A stretch of 64,000 bases of DNA. Source: Halosimplex salinum. GTDB lineage: Archaea > Halobacteriota > Halobacteria > Halobacteriales > Haloarculaceae. A program made the translations under genes and the position numbers. Every line of letters begins with the position of its first letter. The stretch's first letter is position 1. Below, one piece after another: positions 15,630-23,908 of this stretch. The notes beneath the pieces are model-generated. The model was not told where the DNA came from. It searched no databases and saw only the letters and a list, made by a program, of their open reading frames with translations. The stretch is taken from NCBI RefSeq assembly GCF_003730195.1, contig NZ_QWGG01000001.1:682001-746000 (forward strand), read 5' to 3'.

Positions 15630-17561
15630 ATGGCACGTCCCGACCCCCACGGCAGTTTCGACGAGATCCGAGAGGAAGTCGACGGCCACCCGATGCTCAG
15701 CCTGTTCCGCTACGCCGTGCCCTACTGGGCACCGCTCGCACTCGGCGTGGTCTCGACGATGATCAACCGCGTCGCACGACTGTTCCCGGCCCTGCTCATC
15801 GCGGCGGCCATCGACCTCGCCGTCAACCCGTCGGGCGCGGCGAACAGCGTCCTGTCGGCGATCAACGTCGTCCCGTCCGAGCCGGTGCCCCTCGACGACA
15901 GGCAGGGCCGCCTGAACATGCTCTACTACCTCGGTACGCTCGCCGCGGGCGCCTACGTCGTCCAGTCGATCAGCCACTTCGGGTCGCGCTACTTCTTCCA
16001 GACGACCGCCCAGCGCATCCAGCACGACCTCAGGCTCGACACGTACGACCACATGCAGCGCCTGTCGCTGGACTTCTTCAACAACCACCAGACCGGCGGG
16101 ATGATGTCGATCCTCAACAGCGACATCAACCGGCTCGAGGACTTCTTCAACGCCGAGATCCGCGAGATAACGCGCGCCGTCATGGTGTTCGCGCTCGTCG
16201 GCGGGTGGATGATCTACACGGCGCCGCGGCTCGGTCTGCTCGTGCTCGTCCCGGTGCCGATCATCGCGCTGATCACCGCGAAGTTCATCATGTGGATCGA
16301 ACCGAAGTACAAGCGGATCCGCGAGCTCGTGGCGCGGATGAACACGCGGCTGTCGAACAACCTCGGCGGCGCGGCCATCGTCAAGTCCTTCGACCGCTAC
16401 GACGTGGAGCGCGAGCGGGTCGCCGAGCAGTCCGGCGGCTATCGCGACGAGAAGATCGACGCCATCACCGTCCGAAAGGCCTTCTTCGCCTCGCTGCGCC
16501 TGCTGGTCGGCGCGATGTTCGTCACCATCCTCGTCCTCGGGGGGACCGACGCCGTCACCGCGGGCGGCCTCACCGCCGGGACGTTCGTCACGTTCTTCAT
16601 GTTCCTGCGGTATCTCGACGGCCCGATGACCCGCATCGGCAAGACCGCGAACAACTACCAGAAGGCGAAGTCCAGCGCCGAGCGGGTGTTCGGCGTGCTC
16701 GGCTACACCGCCGACGTGACGACCGTCGAGGACGGCCACGCCCCGGAGACGGTCGACGGGGCGGTCGGCTTCGACGACGTCGACTTCAGCTACTCCGAGG
16801 GCGGCGACCAGATCCTCGACGGCGTCGACCTCGACGTCGAAGCGGGTGAGACGGTCGGGTTCGCGGGCACCAGCGGCTCCGGGAAATCGACGCTCCTCAA
16901 GCTCCCGCCGCGATTCTACGACGTGGACTCCGGCGCGGTCACCATCGACGGCACCGACGTGCGCGAGTACTCGCTCCAGACGCTCCGCAACCGGATCGGC
17001 GTCGTCGAACAGGACCCCTACATGTTCTCCGGCACGATCCGGGAGAACATCGCCTACGGCGACGACGAACTGTTCCGGTCGGTGCTGGCGAACTACGGCG
17101 ACATCCCGGCTCACGTGGACGAGCGGGTCCGCGAGGCCGCGAAGGCCGCGGGCGCCCACGGCTTCGTCACCGACCTGCCCGACGGCTACGACACGATGGT
17201 CGGCGAGCGCGGCGTGAAACTCTCGGGCGGCCAGCGCCAGCGCGTCTCTATCGCGCGAACGCTGTTGAACGACCCCGACGTGATCGTCCTCGACGAGGCG
17301 ACCTCCGACGTGGACACGGAGACGGAGGAGCTCATCCAGCGGAACCTCGAGACGCTGACCGCCGACCGGACGGCCTTCATCATCGCCCACCGCCTGTCGA
17401 CCATCCAGGACGCCGACCGCATCGTCGTCATGGAGGACGGCGAGGTCATCGAGACGGGCACGCACGAGGAACTCGTCGCGGAGAGCGGCGCGTACGCGGG
17501 ACTGTGGGCCTCACAGACCGACGACGGCGACGCCCGGGGCGTCGTCGGCGCGGACGACTGA
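15630..17561 (+). CDS. ABC exporter, fused permease and ATPase
   Basis: A 643-residue type IV ABC half-transporter. The membrane domain (about residues 1-350) has six helices and the coupling-helix region RIQHDLRLDTYDHMQRLSLDFF. The ATPase domain has Walker A GTSGSGKSTLLK, the Q-loop VEQDPYMFSGTIRENIAYG, signature LSGGQRQRVSIART, Walker B VIVLDEATSDVD and the H-loop AHRLSTI. It probably works as a homodimer, exporting a lipid, drug or peptide; nothing nearby names the substrate. A TTTTTG element is about 33 bases upstream. The small membrane gene 70 bases downstream may be co-transcribed. Confidence 0.92.
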   Translation: MARPDPHGSFDEIREEVDGHPMLSLFRYAVPYWAPLALGVVSTMINRVARLFPALLIAAAIDLAVNPSGAANSVLSAINVVPSEPVPLDDRQGRLNMLYYLGTLAAGAYVVQSISHFGSRYFFQTTAQRIQHDLRLDTYDHMQRLSLDFFNNHQTGGMMSILNSDINRLEDFFNAEIREITRAVMVFALVGGWMIYTAPRLGLLVLVPVPIIALITAKFIMWIEPKYKRIRELVARMNTRLSNNLGGAAIVKSFDRYDVERERVAEQSGGYRDEKIDAITVRKAFFASLRLLVGAMFVTILVLGGTDAVTAGGLTAGTFVTFFMFLRYLDGPMTRIGKTANNYQKAKSSAERVFGVLGYTADVTTVEDGHAPETVDGAVGFDDVDFSYSEGGDQILDGVDLDVEAGETVGFAGTSGSGKSTLLKLPPRFYDVDSGAVTIDGTDVREYSLQTLRNRIGVVEQDPYMFSGTIRENIAYGDDELFRSVLANYGDIPAHVDERVREAAKAAGAHGFVTDLPDGYDTMVGERGVKLSGGQRQRVSIARTLLNDPDVIVLDEATSDVDTETEELIQRNLETLTADRTAFIIAHRLSTIQDADRIVVMEDGEVIETGTHEELVAESGAYAGLWASQTDDGDARGVVGADD

Positions 17562-17631
17562 ACGCGGTGGCGACTCCGCTCGTGTCTCTCAGGGGATAAA
17601 GTACAACACCGAGTTCCTCAAAGGGAGGGGC

Positions 17632-17976
17632 ATGGCTCCGAAGGTCGCGACGGACGGCTCCGGTCGGCCGGACTGGCGACGCCCCGCGCTCCGCGTCGGA
17701 CTCGAGACCGCGCTCGTCGCCCTCGTCGCGACGTATCTCTCGATCCACCTCACCTCGCCATTGCTCGTCGCGCTGCTCGTCGTCGCGGCCGTCGTCGGCT
17801 CGATCGCCTTGCTCTTCCGGGAACTCGACAGGCAGGCCTACGCGTGGGTCCGCTACGCGAGCAATCGCGCACAGGAGAGCCAGCGGAAGAAGCGTCGAGA
17901 GCGCGAGAAACGACGGCGACAGCGACAGCAGGCCCAGCAGGGTGACCGCCGTGCCGACGGCGATTCCGAGGGCTGA
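17632..17976 (+). CDS. small two-helix membrane protein with basic tail, function unknown
   Basis: A 114-residue protein with two hydrophobic helices, VGLETALVALVATYLSIHL and SPLLVALLVVAAVVGSIALLF. A very basic helical tail follows (SQRKKRREREKRRRQRQQAQQG) that would lie in the cytoplasm. The charge is unusual for a haloarchaeal protein. It is similar in outline to DUF4229-like actinobacterial proteins, but no family is claimed. It follows the ABC exporter on the same strand. GATAAAG about 35 bases before the ATG could be a separate promoter. Confidence 0.7.
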   Translation: MAPKVATDGSGRPDWRRPALRVGLETALVALVATYLSIHLTSPLLVALLVVAAVVGSIALLFRELDRQAYAWVRYASNRAQESQRKKRREREKRRRQRQQAQQGDRRADGDSEG

Positions 17977-18155
17977 CCGTCTGTTTCGAACAGAGCGGGG
18001 TCTGCTCCCGGGTCACGAGCGTCGCGCGCTGTGAGTTCGATCCACTGGAGACCGAAGTCGACTGGCAGGACGCCGAGCGAGCTCTGGCGCGAGCCGAACG
18101 TGTCCCCCGGTCGCGCTCGTAGTGGTGTGAAACTGACGACGGCCTGCCGAGTCTC

Positions 18156-18170
18156 GTAGCATTAAGTGTG
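18156..18170 (+). promoter_or_regulatory. promoter element of the UPF0173 gene
   Basis: GTAGCATTAAGTGTG has its TATA-like core about 32 bases before the ATG. A near-identical 15-mer recurs at 32686-32700, where no plus-strand gene follows. Confidence 0.5.
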
Positions 18171-18195
18171 TCTGCGACGTATCACGAGACGACCC

Positions 18196-18921
18196 ATGGA
18201 GCTTACCTGGCACGGCCACTCGACGTGGCACGTCACGGTGGGGAGCACCGACATCCTGATCGACCCGTTCTTCGACAACCCGCACACGGACCTGTCGCCC
18301 GAGGACGTCGACACGCCCGACTACGTCCTCCTGACGCACGGCCACGCCGACCACATCGCGGACGTCGGGGCGTTCACCGACGCGACCGTCGCGGGCACGC
18401 CCGAACTCGTCGGCTACGTCGCGGACGAGTACGGCGCCGAGGACACCGTCGGGTTCAACCTCGGCGGGACGGTCGAACTCGGCGACGCGTACGTGACGAT
18501 GCACCGCGCCGACCACACGAACGGCATCCAGACGGACTACGAGTACTCGGCCGGACCGCCCGCTGGCTACGTCATCTCGAACACGAAGCCGACGCAGATC
18601 TCGGACGAAGAGAGCGTGGCGTTCTATCACGCCGGCGACACCGCGCTCATGACGGAGATGCGCGACGTGATCGGCCCCTTCCTCGAACCCGACGCCGCCG
18701 CGCTGCCGGTGGGCGACCACTTCACGATGGGACCGATGCAGGGCGCCATCGCGGCCGACTGGCTCGACGTCGACCACGTGTTCCCGATGCACTACGACAC
18801 GTTCCCGCCGGTCGAGATCGATATCGACCAGTTCGTGAACGAAGTGGCGGGAACCGGCTCGGACGCCGAGGTCCACGTCCTCGACGGCGACGAGACGTTC
18901 GACCTCACCGAGGGTTACTGA
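18196..18921 (+). CDS. UPF0173 metal-dependent hydrolase (metallo-beta-lactamase fold)
   Basis: A 241-residue MBL-fold protein. It begins [13 protein letters not shown] (UPF0173 signature) and has the binuclear-metal motif [12 protein letters not shown] (HxHxDH), then later ligands in [13 protein letters not shown] and [13 protein letters not shown]. The family is widespread and its substrate is unknown. The ATG is preceded by ATTAAG about 32 bases upstream. The end overlaps the convergent histidine kinase gene by seven bases. Confidence 0.88.
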   Translation: MELTWHGHSTWHVTVGSTDILIDPFFDNPHTDLSPEDVDTPDYVLLTHGHADHIADVGAFTDATVAGTPELVGYVADEYGAEDTVGFNLGGTVELGDAYVTMHRADHTNGIQTDYEYSAGPPAGYVISNTKPTQISDEESVAFYHAGDTALMTEMRDVIGPFLEPDAAALPVGDHFTMGPMQGAIAADWLDVDHVFPMHYDTFPPVEIDIDQFVNEVAGTGSDAEVHVLDGDETFDLTEGY

Positions 18922-20411
18922 GTCGGCTCTCCGTCCGGGTCGTCGGTCTCCGACCGGTCCGGGCGCTCGGGGTCGACGACCGGGTCGTCCGCCTCCGGTC
19001 GCTCGATCCCGTTGACGACGAACCGGGCGCCGCCGTCGGCACCGTTCTCCGCGCGCAGTTCCCAGCCGTGGTCGGTCGCGATCCGCTGGGCGACGTAGAG
19101 CCCGAAGCCGTCGCTGTCCTCGGACGCGGCGATCCCGGCGTCGAGCACGCGATTGGGCGGGTCCATGTCGATCCCGGGACCGTCGTCGGCGACTGCGAAC
19201 CCGTCGTCGGTTCCGGCGACGGAGACGGTCACGTCCGCACCGCCGTGGTCGATGGCGTTCGACAGCAGGATCTCGAAGAGGATCCGCACGGACTCGGGGT
19301 CGGCGACGATCCGGCAGTCGTCGCGGACGACCAGTCGCGCGTCGGGCGCGTCGTACGTCCCCCAGACCTCGCGGGCCAGCGTCGAGAGCCAGACGACCTC
19401 AGCTTCGCCGCCCGCGCGCTCCTGCGACGCCAGGTCGACGATGTCGTCGACGATCGAGGCGAGGCGTCCGTGTGAGGCCTGCACCACGTCGAGTTCGGGC
19501 GTCTCCTCCGGGAGCATCTCGAGGCGACCGTTCGCGACCTGGAGTTCGTTCCTGAGCCGGTGGGCCGCGACGAGCGCGACCCTGGCGAGGCGTTCGTTCT
19601 GCCGTCGCAGTTCCCGCTCGCGCTGTTTGCGCGTCGAGATGTCGCGAGTGATCCCCGCCAGCCCGATCACCGCCCCGTCGGCGTCGTACCACGGGACCTT
19701 CGAGGTGATCGCGTACTCGTCGTCGTCGCTCGCCGTGTACTCCTCCGTCTCGAGGATCGGTTCGCCCTCCTCGATCACCCGTCGGTCGTCCCGGTGGGAC
19801 TTCCGGTGGTGGTCCGGTGGCCCCTCCGAGAACGTGAGGTCCGTCTGCCCGATCACGTCCGCCAGGTCGACCGTCGCCCCCGTCGCGAGGACGTGACGCC
19901 CCGCTCCGTCTTTGGCGTAGATATGCATGGGAAACTGGCCGACGGTCGACATCACGAGCGTCTCCATGCGCGAGGGCGGACGGGACGCCGCCGAGTCCGA
20001 ACCGCCGTCGAGAGCCGCCCGGACCGCCGCGACGACCCGACTGTCCGACGGGTCGGTCGCGTCGACGCGGTGGCTCGGGCCGCCGTCGCTCCCGGCGGAG
20101 TCGTGGTCGCCGTCGCTTTCGGTGGAGTCGTGGTCGCCGTCGCTTTCGGTGGAGTCGTGGTCGCCGAGCAGCACTATCGGCAGGTCGGGATACAGCGACC
20201 GAACGCCCAGTTCGACGCGTCGCGCCGTCGCCGGCCCGGGGTCGGCCGGGATCACGAGACAGTGGACCTCGTCGTAACAGAGTTCTTCGAACAGGTCGTC
20301 GAGCGTGGAGACGCTTCGTACCGAGGTCCTGTCCCGTCCCTCGGACAACGCCGAGGCGAGCGCTGGAGCGGCGCGTTCGTCCGTCGAGAGGACGAGTACT
20401 CGGTCACCCAT
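18915..20411 (-). CDS. PAS-domain sensor histidine kinase with receiver-like N-terminus
   Basis: A 498-residue cytoplasmic kinase. Residues 1-80 resemble a response-regulator fold without a clear phospho-acceptor Asp. A repeat-rich acidic linker follows at about 80-112, then a PAS domain (about 145-265, ending [19 protein letters not shown]). The dimerisation/phosphoacceptor helix is [12 protein letters not shown] (H-x-x-R-N type) and the ATPase domain has [12 protein letters not shown] (N box), VADDGPGID (G1) and [11 protein letters not shown] (G2). It lacks membrane segments, so it probably senses a soluble signal or redox state. No cognate response regulator is adjacent. An acidic tail of about 30 residues ends the protein. 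Confidence 0.88.
   Translation of the reverse strand: MGDRVLVLSTDERAAPALASALSEGRDRTSVRSVSTLDDLFEELCYDEVHCLVIPADPGPATARRVELGVRSLYPDLPIVLLGDHDSTESDGDHDSTESDGDHDSAGSDGGPSHRVDATDPSDSRVVAAVRAALDGGSDSAASRPPSRMETLVMSTVGQFPMHIYAKDGAGRHVLATGATVDLADVIGQTDLTFSEGPPDHHRKSHRDDRRVIEEGEPILETEEYTASDDDEYAITSKVPWYDADGAVIGLAGITRDISTRKQRERELRRQNERLARVALVAAHRLRNELQVANGRLEMLPEETPELDVVQASHGRLASIVDDIVDLASQERAGGEAEVVWLSTLAREVWGTYDAPDARLVVRDDCRIVADPESVRILFEILLSNAIDHGGADVTVSVAGTDDGFAVADDGPGIDMDPPNRVLDAGIAASEDSDGFGLYVAQRIATDHGWELRAENGADGGARFVVNGIERPEADDPVVDPERPDRSETDDPDGEPTQ
20074..20171 (-). repeat. 27-bp in-frame tandem repeat in the kinase linker
   Basis: Two identical 27-mers (20101-20127 and 20128-20154) are flanked by a diverged copy on the low-coordinate end of the array (20074-20100) and a partial copy (20155-20171). 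They encode repeats of DHDSTESDG between the receiver-like and PAS regions of the histidine kinase. In-frame copy-number change would only alter linker length. Confidence 0.9.
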
Positions 20412-20511
20412 CTGAGACAGTGAGTGACAATGGGAATCGTCCGCTTTCAGCTTTTCCCCGGTTTCGTGGACACGAGACCGATATCGCGGGCGCTCGACCG
20501 GTGTGGGCAGC

Positions 20512-20519
20512 TTTTAGAA
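20512..20519 (+). promoter_or_regulatory. TATA element of the OsmC gene
   Basis: TTTTAGAA is centred 28 bases before the ATG, giving a leaderless transcript. Confidence 0.6.
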
Positions 20520-20543
20520 GGGGGCGGTCGAACCCGCTCACGT

Positions 20544-20942
20544 ATGTCAGACATCGAAGTCACGAGCGTCTGTGAGGAAGGGTACACGGTCGAAAACGAA
20601 ATCGACGGCGAGTGGTCGCTGGTCGTCGACGCGCTCTCCGAGGACGGCCCCACGGCCAACCAGGTCCTGGCCGCGGACTACGCCTCCTGTTACATCCCGG
20701 CGTTCCGCGTCGCAGCCGGCAAGAACGGCTACGACGACGTCGGCCGCGTCGAGGTCGAGGTCGAGGCCGACCTCGACGAGGACGACGACCTCGAGTCGAT
20801 CGACTGGACGCTGAAAGTCGAGGCCGCTCTCGGCGACGACGGGCAGGAGATCGTCGAACTCGGCGAGGAGATCTGCCACGTCCACTCGGCGCTGATCGAC
20901 GACCTCCACGCCGACATCACGCTCGAAGACGACGCGTTCTGA
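20544..20942 (+). CDS. OsmC-family peroxide-detoxification-like protein
   Basis: A 132-residue OsmC/Ohr-fold protein. The two family cysteines are visible in NQVLAADYASCYIPAFRVAAGKNG and GEEICHVHSAL. They form the thiol pair that reduces organic hydroperoxides in well-studied members. Here the first motif is ASCYIPAFR rather than AACFxxAL, so substrate preference may differ. The start at MSDIEVTS has TTTTAGAA centred 28 bases upstream and no room for a leader. The gene is monocistronic between two minus-strand genes. Confidence 0.85.
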   Translation: MSDIEVTSVCEEGYTVENEIDGEWSLVVDALSEDGPTANQVLAADYASCYIPAFRVAAGKNGYDDVGRVEVEVEADLDEDDDLESIDWTLKVEAALGDDGQEIVELGEEICHVHSALIDDLHADITLEDDAF

Positions 20943-21086
20943 GTCGGACTCGGCGGTCGAACGTCGGTCGGTAGTCGCCGAACGCTTTTCGAGAGGGACT
21001 CGCCCGGAGCGGCGCGTCGAGACGGCGAGAGTCGCAGTCGGCGTCGCGAAACGTGGACGGCGCGGAGAGAAAGAGTGACCTCGGTC

Positions 21087-21386
21087 TCAGGCGGCGAGCT
21101 CTTCTTCGTCGCCCTCGTCGCCGTGGACGCGTTCGACGACGTCGTTGACGATCACGATGTCGCCGACCGCCTGCACCCAGCGGTACGGGACGATGACGCC
21201 GCGGGACTGGTTGACCTCGGAGCCGAACAGTTCGCCGTTGATCTGGTGGAGCGCGAGGCCCGTGACCTGCTGGACATCGAGGTCGAGGCGCAGGTCTTCG
21301 ACTTCGCCGACGAACACACCGTTTTTCGTGTACACTTCGCGGCCCACGAGCGTCGTGATCTCCTGTGGCGCCGTCTCGGGATTCAT
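21087..21386 (-). CDS. PRC-barrel domain protein
   Basis: A 99-residue protein made of one PRC-barrel: EITTLVGREVYTKNGVFVGEVEDLRLDLDVQQVTGLAL, then GVIVPYRWVQAVGDIVIVNDVVERV. It ends in an acidic tail. Archaeal stand-alone PRC-barrel proteins include the CdpA/CdpB cell-division adaptors that bind FtsZ and SepF; this small soluble form has the same size class as CdpB-like proteins. That functional link is inference only. The ATG has TTTTAA (minus strand) centred 28 bases upstream. It is divergent from the thioredoxin gene. Confidence 0.85.
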   Translation of the reverse strand: MNPETAPQEITTLVGREVYTKNGVFVGEVEDLRLDLDVQQVTGLALHQINGELFGSEVNQSRGVIVPYRWVQAVGDIVIVNDVVERVHGDEGDEEELAA

Positions 21387-21411
21387 ATCCGATACCTCGT
21401 GTGGCGGGGGC

Positions 21412-21417
21412 TTAAAA
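21412..21417 (-). promoter_or_regulatory. TATA element of the PRC-barrel gene
   Basis: TTTTAA on the minus strand is centred about 28 bases before the ATG at 21386. Confidence 0.55.
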
Positions 21418-21488
21418 TCTTGTTCTACGTCTGACGCCGCCGTCCGCCGGTCGTCGTTCGTGCGTCCGACGGACACGACGGCCACTGG

Positions 21489-21496
21489 GGTTAAAC
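21489..21496 (+). promoter_or_regulatory. TATA element of the thioredoxin gene
   Basis: GGTTAAAC is centred 28 bases before the ATG. Confidence 0.55.
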
Positions 21497-21520
21497 GGCT
21501 CAAGCACCTACACGAACGAG

Positions 21521-21952
21521 ATGAGCGAAGCGAGTGACGACCCGACCGACGAGGAACTGGAGCGGATCCGCGAGGAGAAAAAGGAGCGACTCGTGTCCGG
21601 CGAGTCGGCCGACGAGTCCGACGCCGGCGCGGGCGGCAGAGACGAACCGATCCACGTCGAGAGCCAGGACCACTTCGAAGAGGTCGTGGCCGAGGGCGTC
21701 GTCCTGGTCGACTTCCACGCGGACTGGTGTGGCCCGTGCAAGATGCTCGAACCGATCGTCGCCGACATCGCCGAGTCGACCGACGCCGCCGTCGCGAAAG
21801 TCGACGTCGACGCACGGCAGGGCCTCGCCCGCGAGTACGGCGTGCAGGGCGTCCCGACGCTGTTCCTGTTCGTCGACGGCGAGTCGGTCGAGCGCCGCGT
21901 CGGCGTCCAGGACGAGGGCGCGCTGCGGGACCTGATCGCCCAGCACGTCTGA
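21521..21952 (+). CDS. thioredoxin
   Basis: A 143-residue protein with an acidic 45-residue N-terminal extension, then a thioredoxin domain with the active site ADWCGPCKM (Cys70 and Cys73) and the cis-Pro loop VQGVPTLFLFVDGE. It reduces protein disulfides in the cytoplasm. No thioredoxin reductase lies in the window. The N-terminal extension (EELERIREEKKERLVSG) is common in haloarchaeal thioredoxins. GGTTAAAC is centred 28 bases before the ATG. Confidence 0.95.
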   Translation: MSEASDDPTDEELERIREEKKERLVSGESADESDAGAGGRDEPIHVESQDHFEEVVAEGVVLVDFHADWCGPCKMLEPIVADIAESTDAAVAKVDVDARQGLAREYGVQGVPTLFLFVDGESVERRVGVQDEGALRDLIAQHV

Positions 21953-21967
21953 CCGGGCGAGTGCCGT

Positions 21968-23047
21968 TCAGTCGCCGACGGTCGCCTCGCCCGTATCGAT
22001 CGGGTCTTCGATGTCGCCGGTGACCGACTCCAGCAGGTCGGTCACGGTGACCATCCCGACGACTTCACCGTCCTCGATGACGAGCGCGAGCTCCTGGTTT
22101 TCGGCCTGGAACTGGTCGATAGCGTCGCTTACGTCCGCGTCCGGCGACATCGTCACCGGCGGGGCCGCCAGCTCGGCGAAGTCGATCGAATCGCCGTCGG
22201 TCAGCTGTTGCCGGTTCCGCAGGAGGCTCGGCAGGTAGACGATCCCACGGAAGTCCGTCAGCTCTTCTCCGACGAGCGGGTACCGCGTGTGTGGGTGCTC
22301 CTCCATGCGGCGGAAGTTCTCGGCGGCGTCGACGGCCGTCGACAGCGCCACGATCTCGGCTGCGGAGACCATCACCTCACGGACCGGCCGCTCGCCGATC
22401 TGGAGGGCGTTCATCACTTCCTCGCGGCGCTCCTCGGTGAGGTCGCCCTCCTCGAGGACCGCCCCCATCTTGTTGCGCAGGTCGGCCCGGGACTCGATCA
22501 CGTCCTCCTCGGTCTCGAGCCACGCGCCGGTCATCTCGATGCCGAACAGTCCAAGCGTCCACTTGGCAATCGCGTCGCCCAGCCGGATCAACGGCGAGAT
22601 GGCCCAGTTGAACCAGTACAGTGGGGTCGCGCCGTACCGGCAGACCATCCGGGAGCGCTCGACGCCGAGGTACGTCGGCGTCTGCTCCCCGTGGGTGAGG
22701 TGGACGAGGTTGATGATCAGGAAGGCGATGATGGCGCCGGCGCCCACGGTCGCGAGTCGCGTCCCGTCGAACAGCGGGTGGAAGAGCGCCGCCAGCGCCG
22801 GCTCGGCGACGATCCCGACGGCGATACTCGACGCCGTGATCCCGACCTGACAGGTCGTGAGGTAGATCTCCAGATTGTTGGTCATCTCCCACGCGCGTTC
22901 GAGCGCCGCGCTCCCGTCCCCGACGAACTCCTCCTCGGTGAACTGACGCGCCCGCGTCAGTGCGAACTCGATGGCGACGAAGAAGCCGTTGGTGAGGATC
23001 AACCCGACACCTGCGATCAGACGGATCCAGACCTCGAGGGCGTTCAT
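21968..23047 (-). CDS. CNNM/CorC-type membrane protein with DUF21 and CBS pair
   Basis: A 359-residue protein. The DUF21 membrane domain (about residues 1-195) starts with ILTNGFFVAIEFALTRAR and includes TCQVGITASSIAVGIVAEPALA and HLTHGEQTPTYLGVERSRMVCRY. A CBS pair (about 215-345) follows with VREVMVSAAEIVALS, HTRYPLVGEELTDFRGIVYL and LALVIEDGEVVGMVTVTDLLESV. The usual C-terminal CorC/HlyC domain is missing; the protein ends 12 residues after the second CBS motif. Related proteins move Mg2+ or Na+, and CBS pairs bind adenine nucleotides. It is convergent with thioredoxin, with 15 bases between stops. Confidence 0.88.
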   Translation of the reverse strand: MNALEVWIRLIAGVGLILTNGFFVAIEFALTRARQFTEEEFVGDGSAALERAWEMTNNLEIYLTTCQVGITASSIAVGIVAEPALAALFHPLFDGTRLATVGAGAIIAFLIINLVHLTHGEQTPTYLGVERSRMVCRYGATPLYWFNWAISPLIRLGDAIAKWTLGLFGIEMTGAWLETEEDVIESRADLRNKMGAVLEEGDLTEERREEVMNALQIGERPVREVMVSAAEIVALSTAVDAAENFRRMEEHPHTRYPLVGEELTDFRGIVYLPSLLRNRQQLTDGDSIDFAELAAPPVTMSPDADVSDAIDQFQAENQELALVIEDGEVVGMVTVTDLLESVTGDIEDPIDTGEATVGD

Positions 23048-23194
23048 CCGGGACGGGGTTCTCCTTCGAGCATTAAAACGCCGGCGAAACGCCCGAAACC
23101 GCCGGAATTCGGCGCTGAACGGGCGTTCGAGACGATTTCGTCGGCCACCCCGGAGCCCTGAAAGATTATGCCACTGGCTCGCACAGGCACGGGC

Positions 23195-23869
23195 ATGCCT
23201 TCGACGCTGGTCCACCTCGCCCTCGGCGGGCTGATCGCCGCCGCGCTGCTGGGCTCCGTCTTCGACCGCCGTTCGCTCCTCGTCGTCCTCGCCGTCGTCG
23301 CCGCACCGGACCTCGACTCCTTCATCGCGCTCGTCACCGTCGCTGGCCACCGGACAGTCCTGCACACGTACCTGATACCGGTGCTGGCGAGCGCGGTGCT
23401 GTACGCGGATACGCGGATCCGCGACCGTTCGGCGATCCGCGACCGCTGGGGGCCTCGCGGTATCCGGATCGGCTGGGTCAGCGTCGTCGCGCTCGCCTTC
23501 GCCGGGATCGGACTGGACTTCGTCGACCACGGCGTCAACCCGCTGTGGCCGCTCCACGACCAGTTCTACGTCCTCGACGGCCGCTTCGAGCTCTCGGACC
23601 AGCGGGGGATCGTCCAGTCCTACGTCGACCTGAGTCCCGAGACCGAACAGACGGGGCCGCGCAGTCGCGGCTCCTCGCAGGAGGTCAACATCTCCACCGG
23701 CGTCGACCCGAACCCGGGCGGGGAGGGCGGCGGCCCGGACCCGGACACGGTCGAGGACCCCGAGCGCATGTTCCCGGTCGTCCGCCACGGCTGGCAACTG
23801 GCAATCCTCGTCACCGGGACCGTCGTGACCGGCGCGCGCCTCTGGATGGACGACGTCTCGCAGAAGTAA
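23195..23869 (+). CDS. YdjM/DUF457-like membrane-bound metal-dependent hydrolase
   Basis: A 224-residue membrane protein. The family motif is present in order: MPSTLVHLALGGLIAAAL (His on helix 1), VLAVVAAPDLDSFIALV (Asp pair) and GHRTVLHTYLIPVLAS (H-R-x-x-x-H). These residues are thought to bind a metal at the membrane. Bacterial YdjM-type proteins are LexA-regulated and of unknown substrate. A hydrophilic loop of about 50 residues precedes a last helix. The start at 23195 is preferred over the ATG at 23168 because AAAGATTATG then sits as the TATA element 29 bases upstream. Confidence 0.78.
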   Translation: MPSTLVHLALGGLIAAALLGSVFDRRSLLVVLAVVAAPDLDSFIALVTVAGHRTVLHTYLIPVLASAVLYADTRIRDRSAIRDRWGPRGIRIGWVSVVALAFAGIGLDFVDHGVNPLWPLHDQFYVLDGRFELSDQRGIVQSYVDLSPETEQTGPRSRGSSQEVNISTGVDPNPGGEGGGPDPDTVEDPERMFPVVRHGWQLAILVTGTVVTGARLWMDDVSQK

Positions 23870-23908
23870 TCGAGCGAGCGAACGGGGACGCGGCCCGCGG
23901 ACTGTCCC

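Noticed and set aside
18030-18060. GAGTTCGATCC resembling a tRNA T-loop
   Set aside because: No matching acceptor stem, D-arm or anticodon arm can be folded around it.
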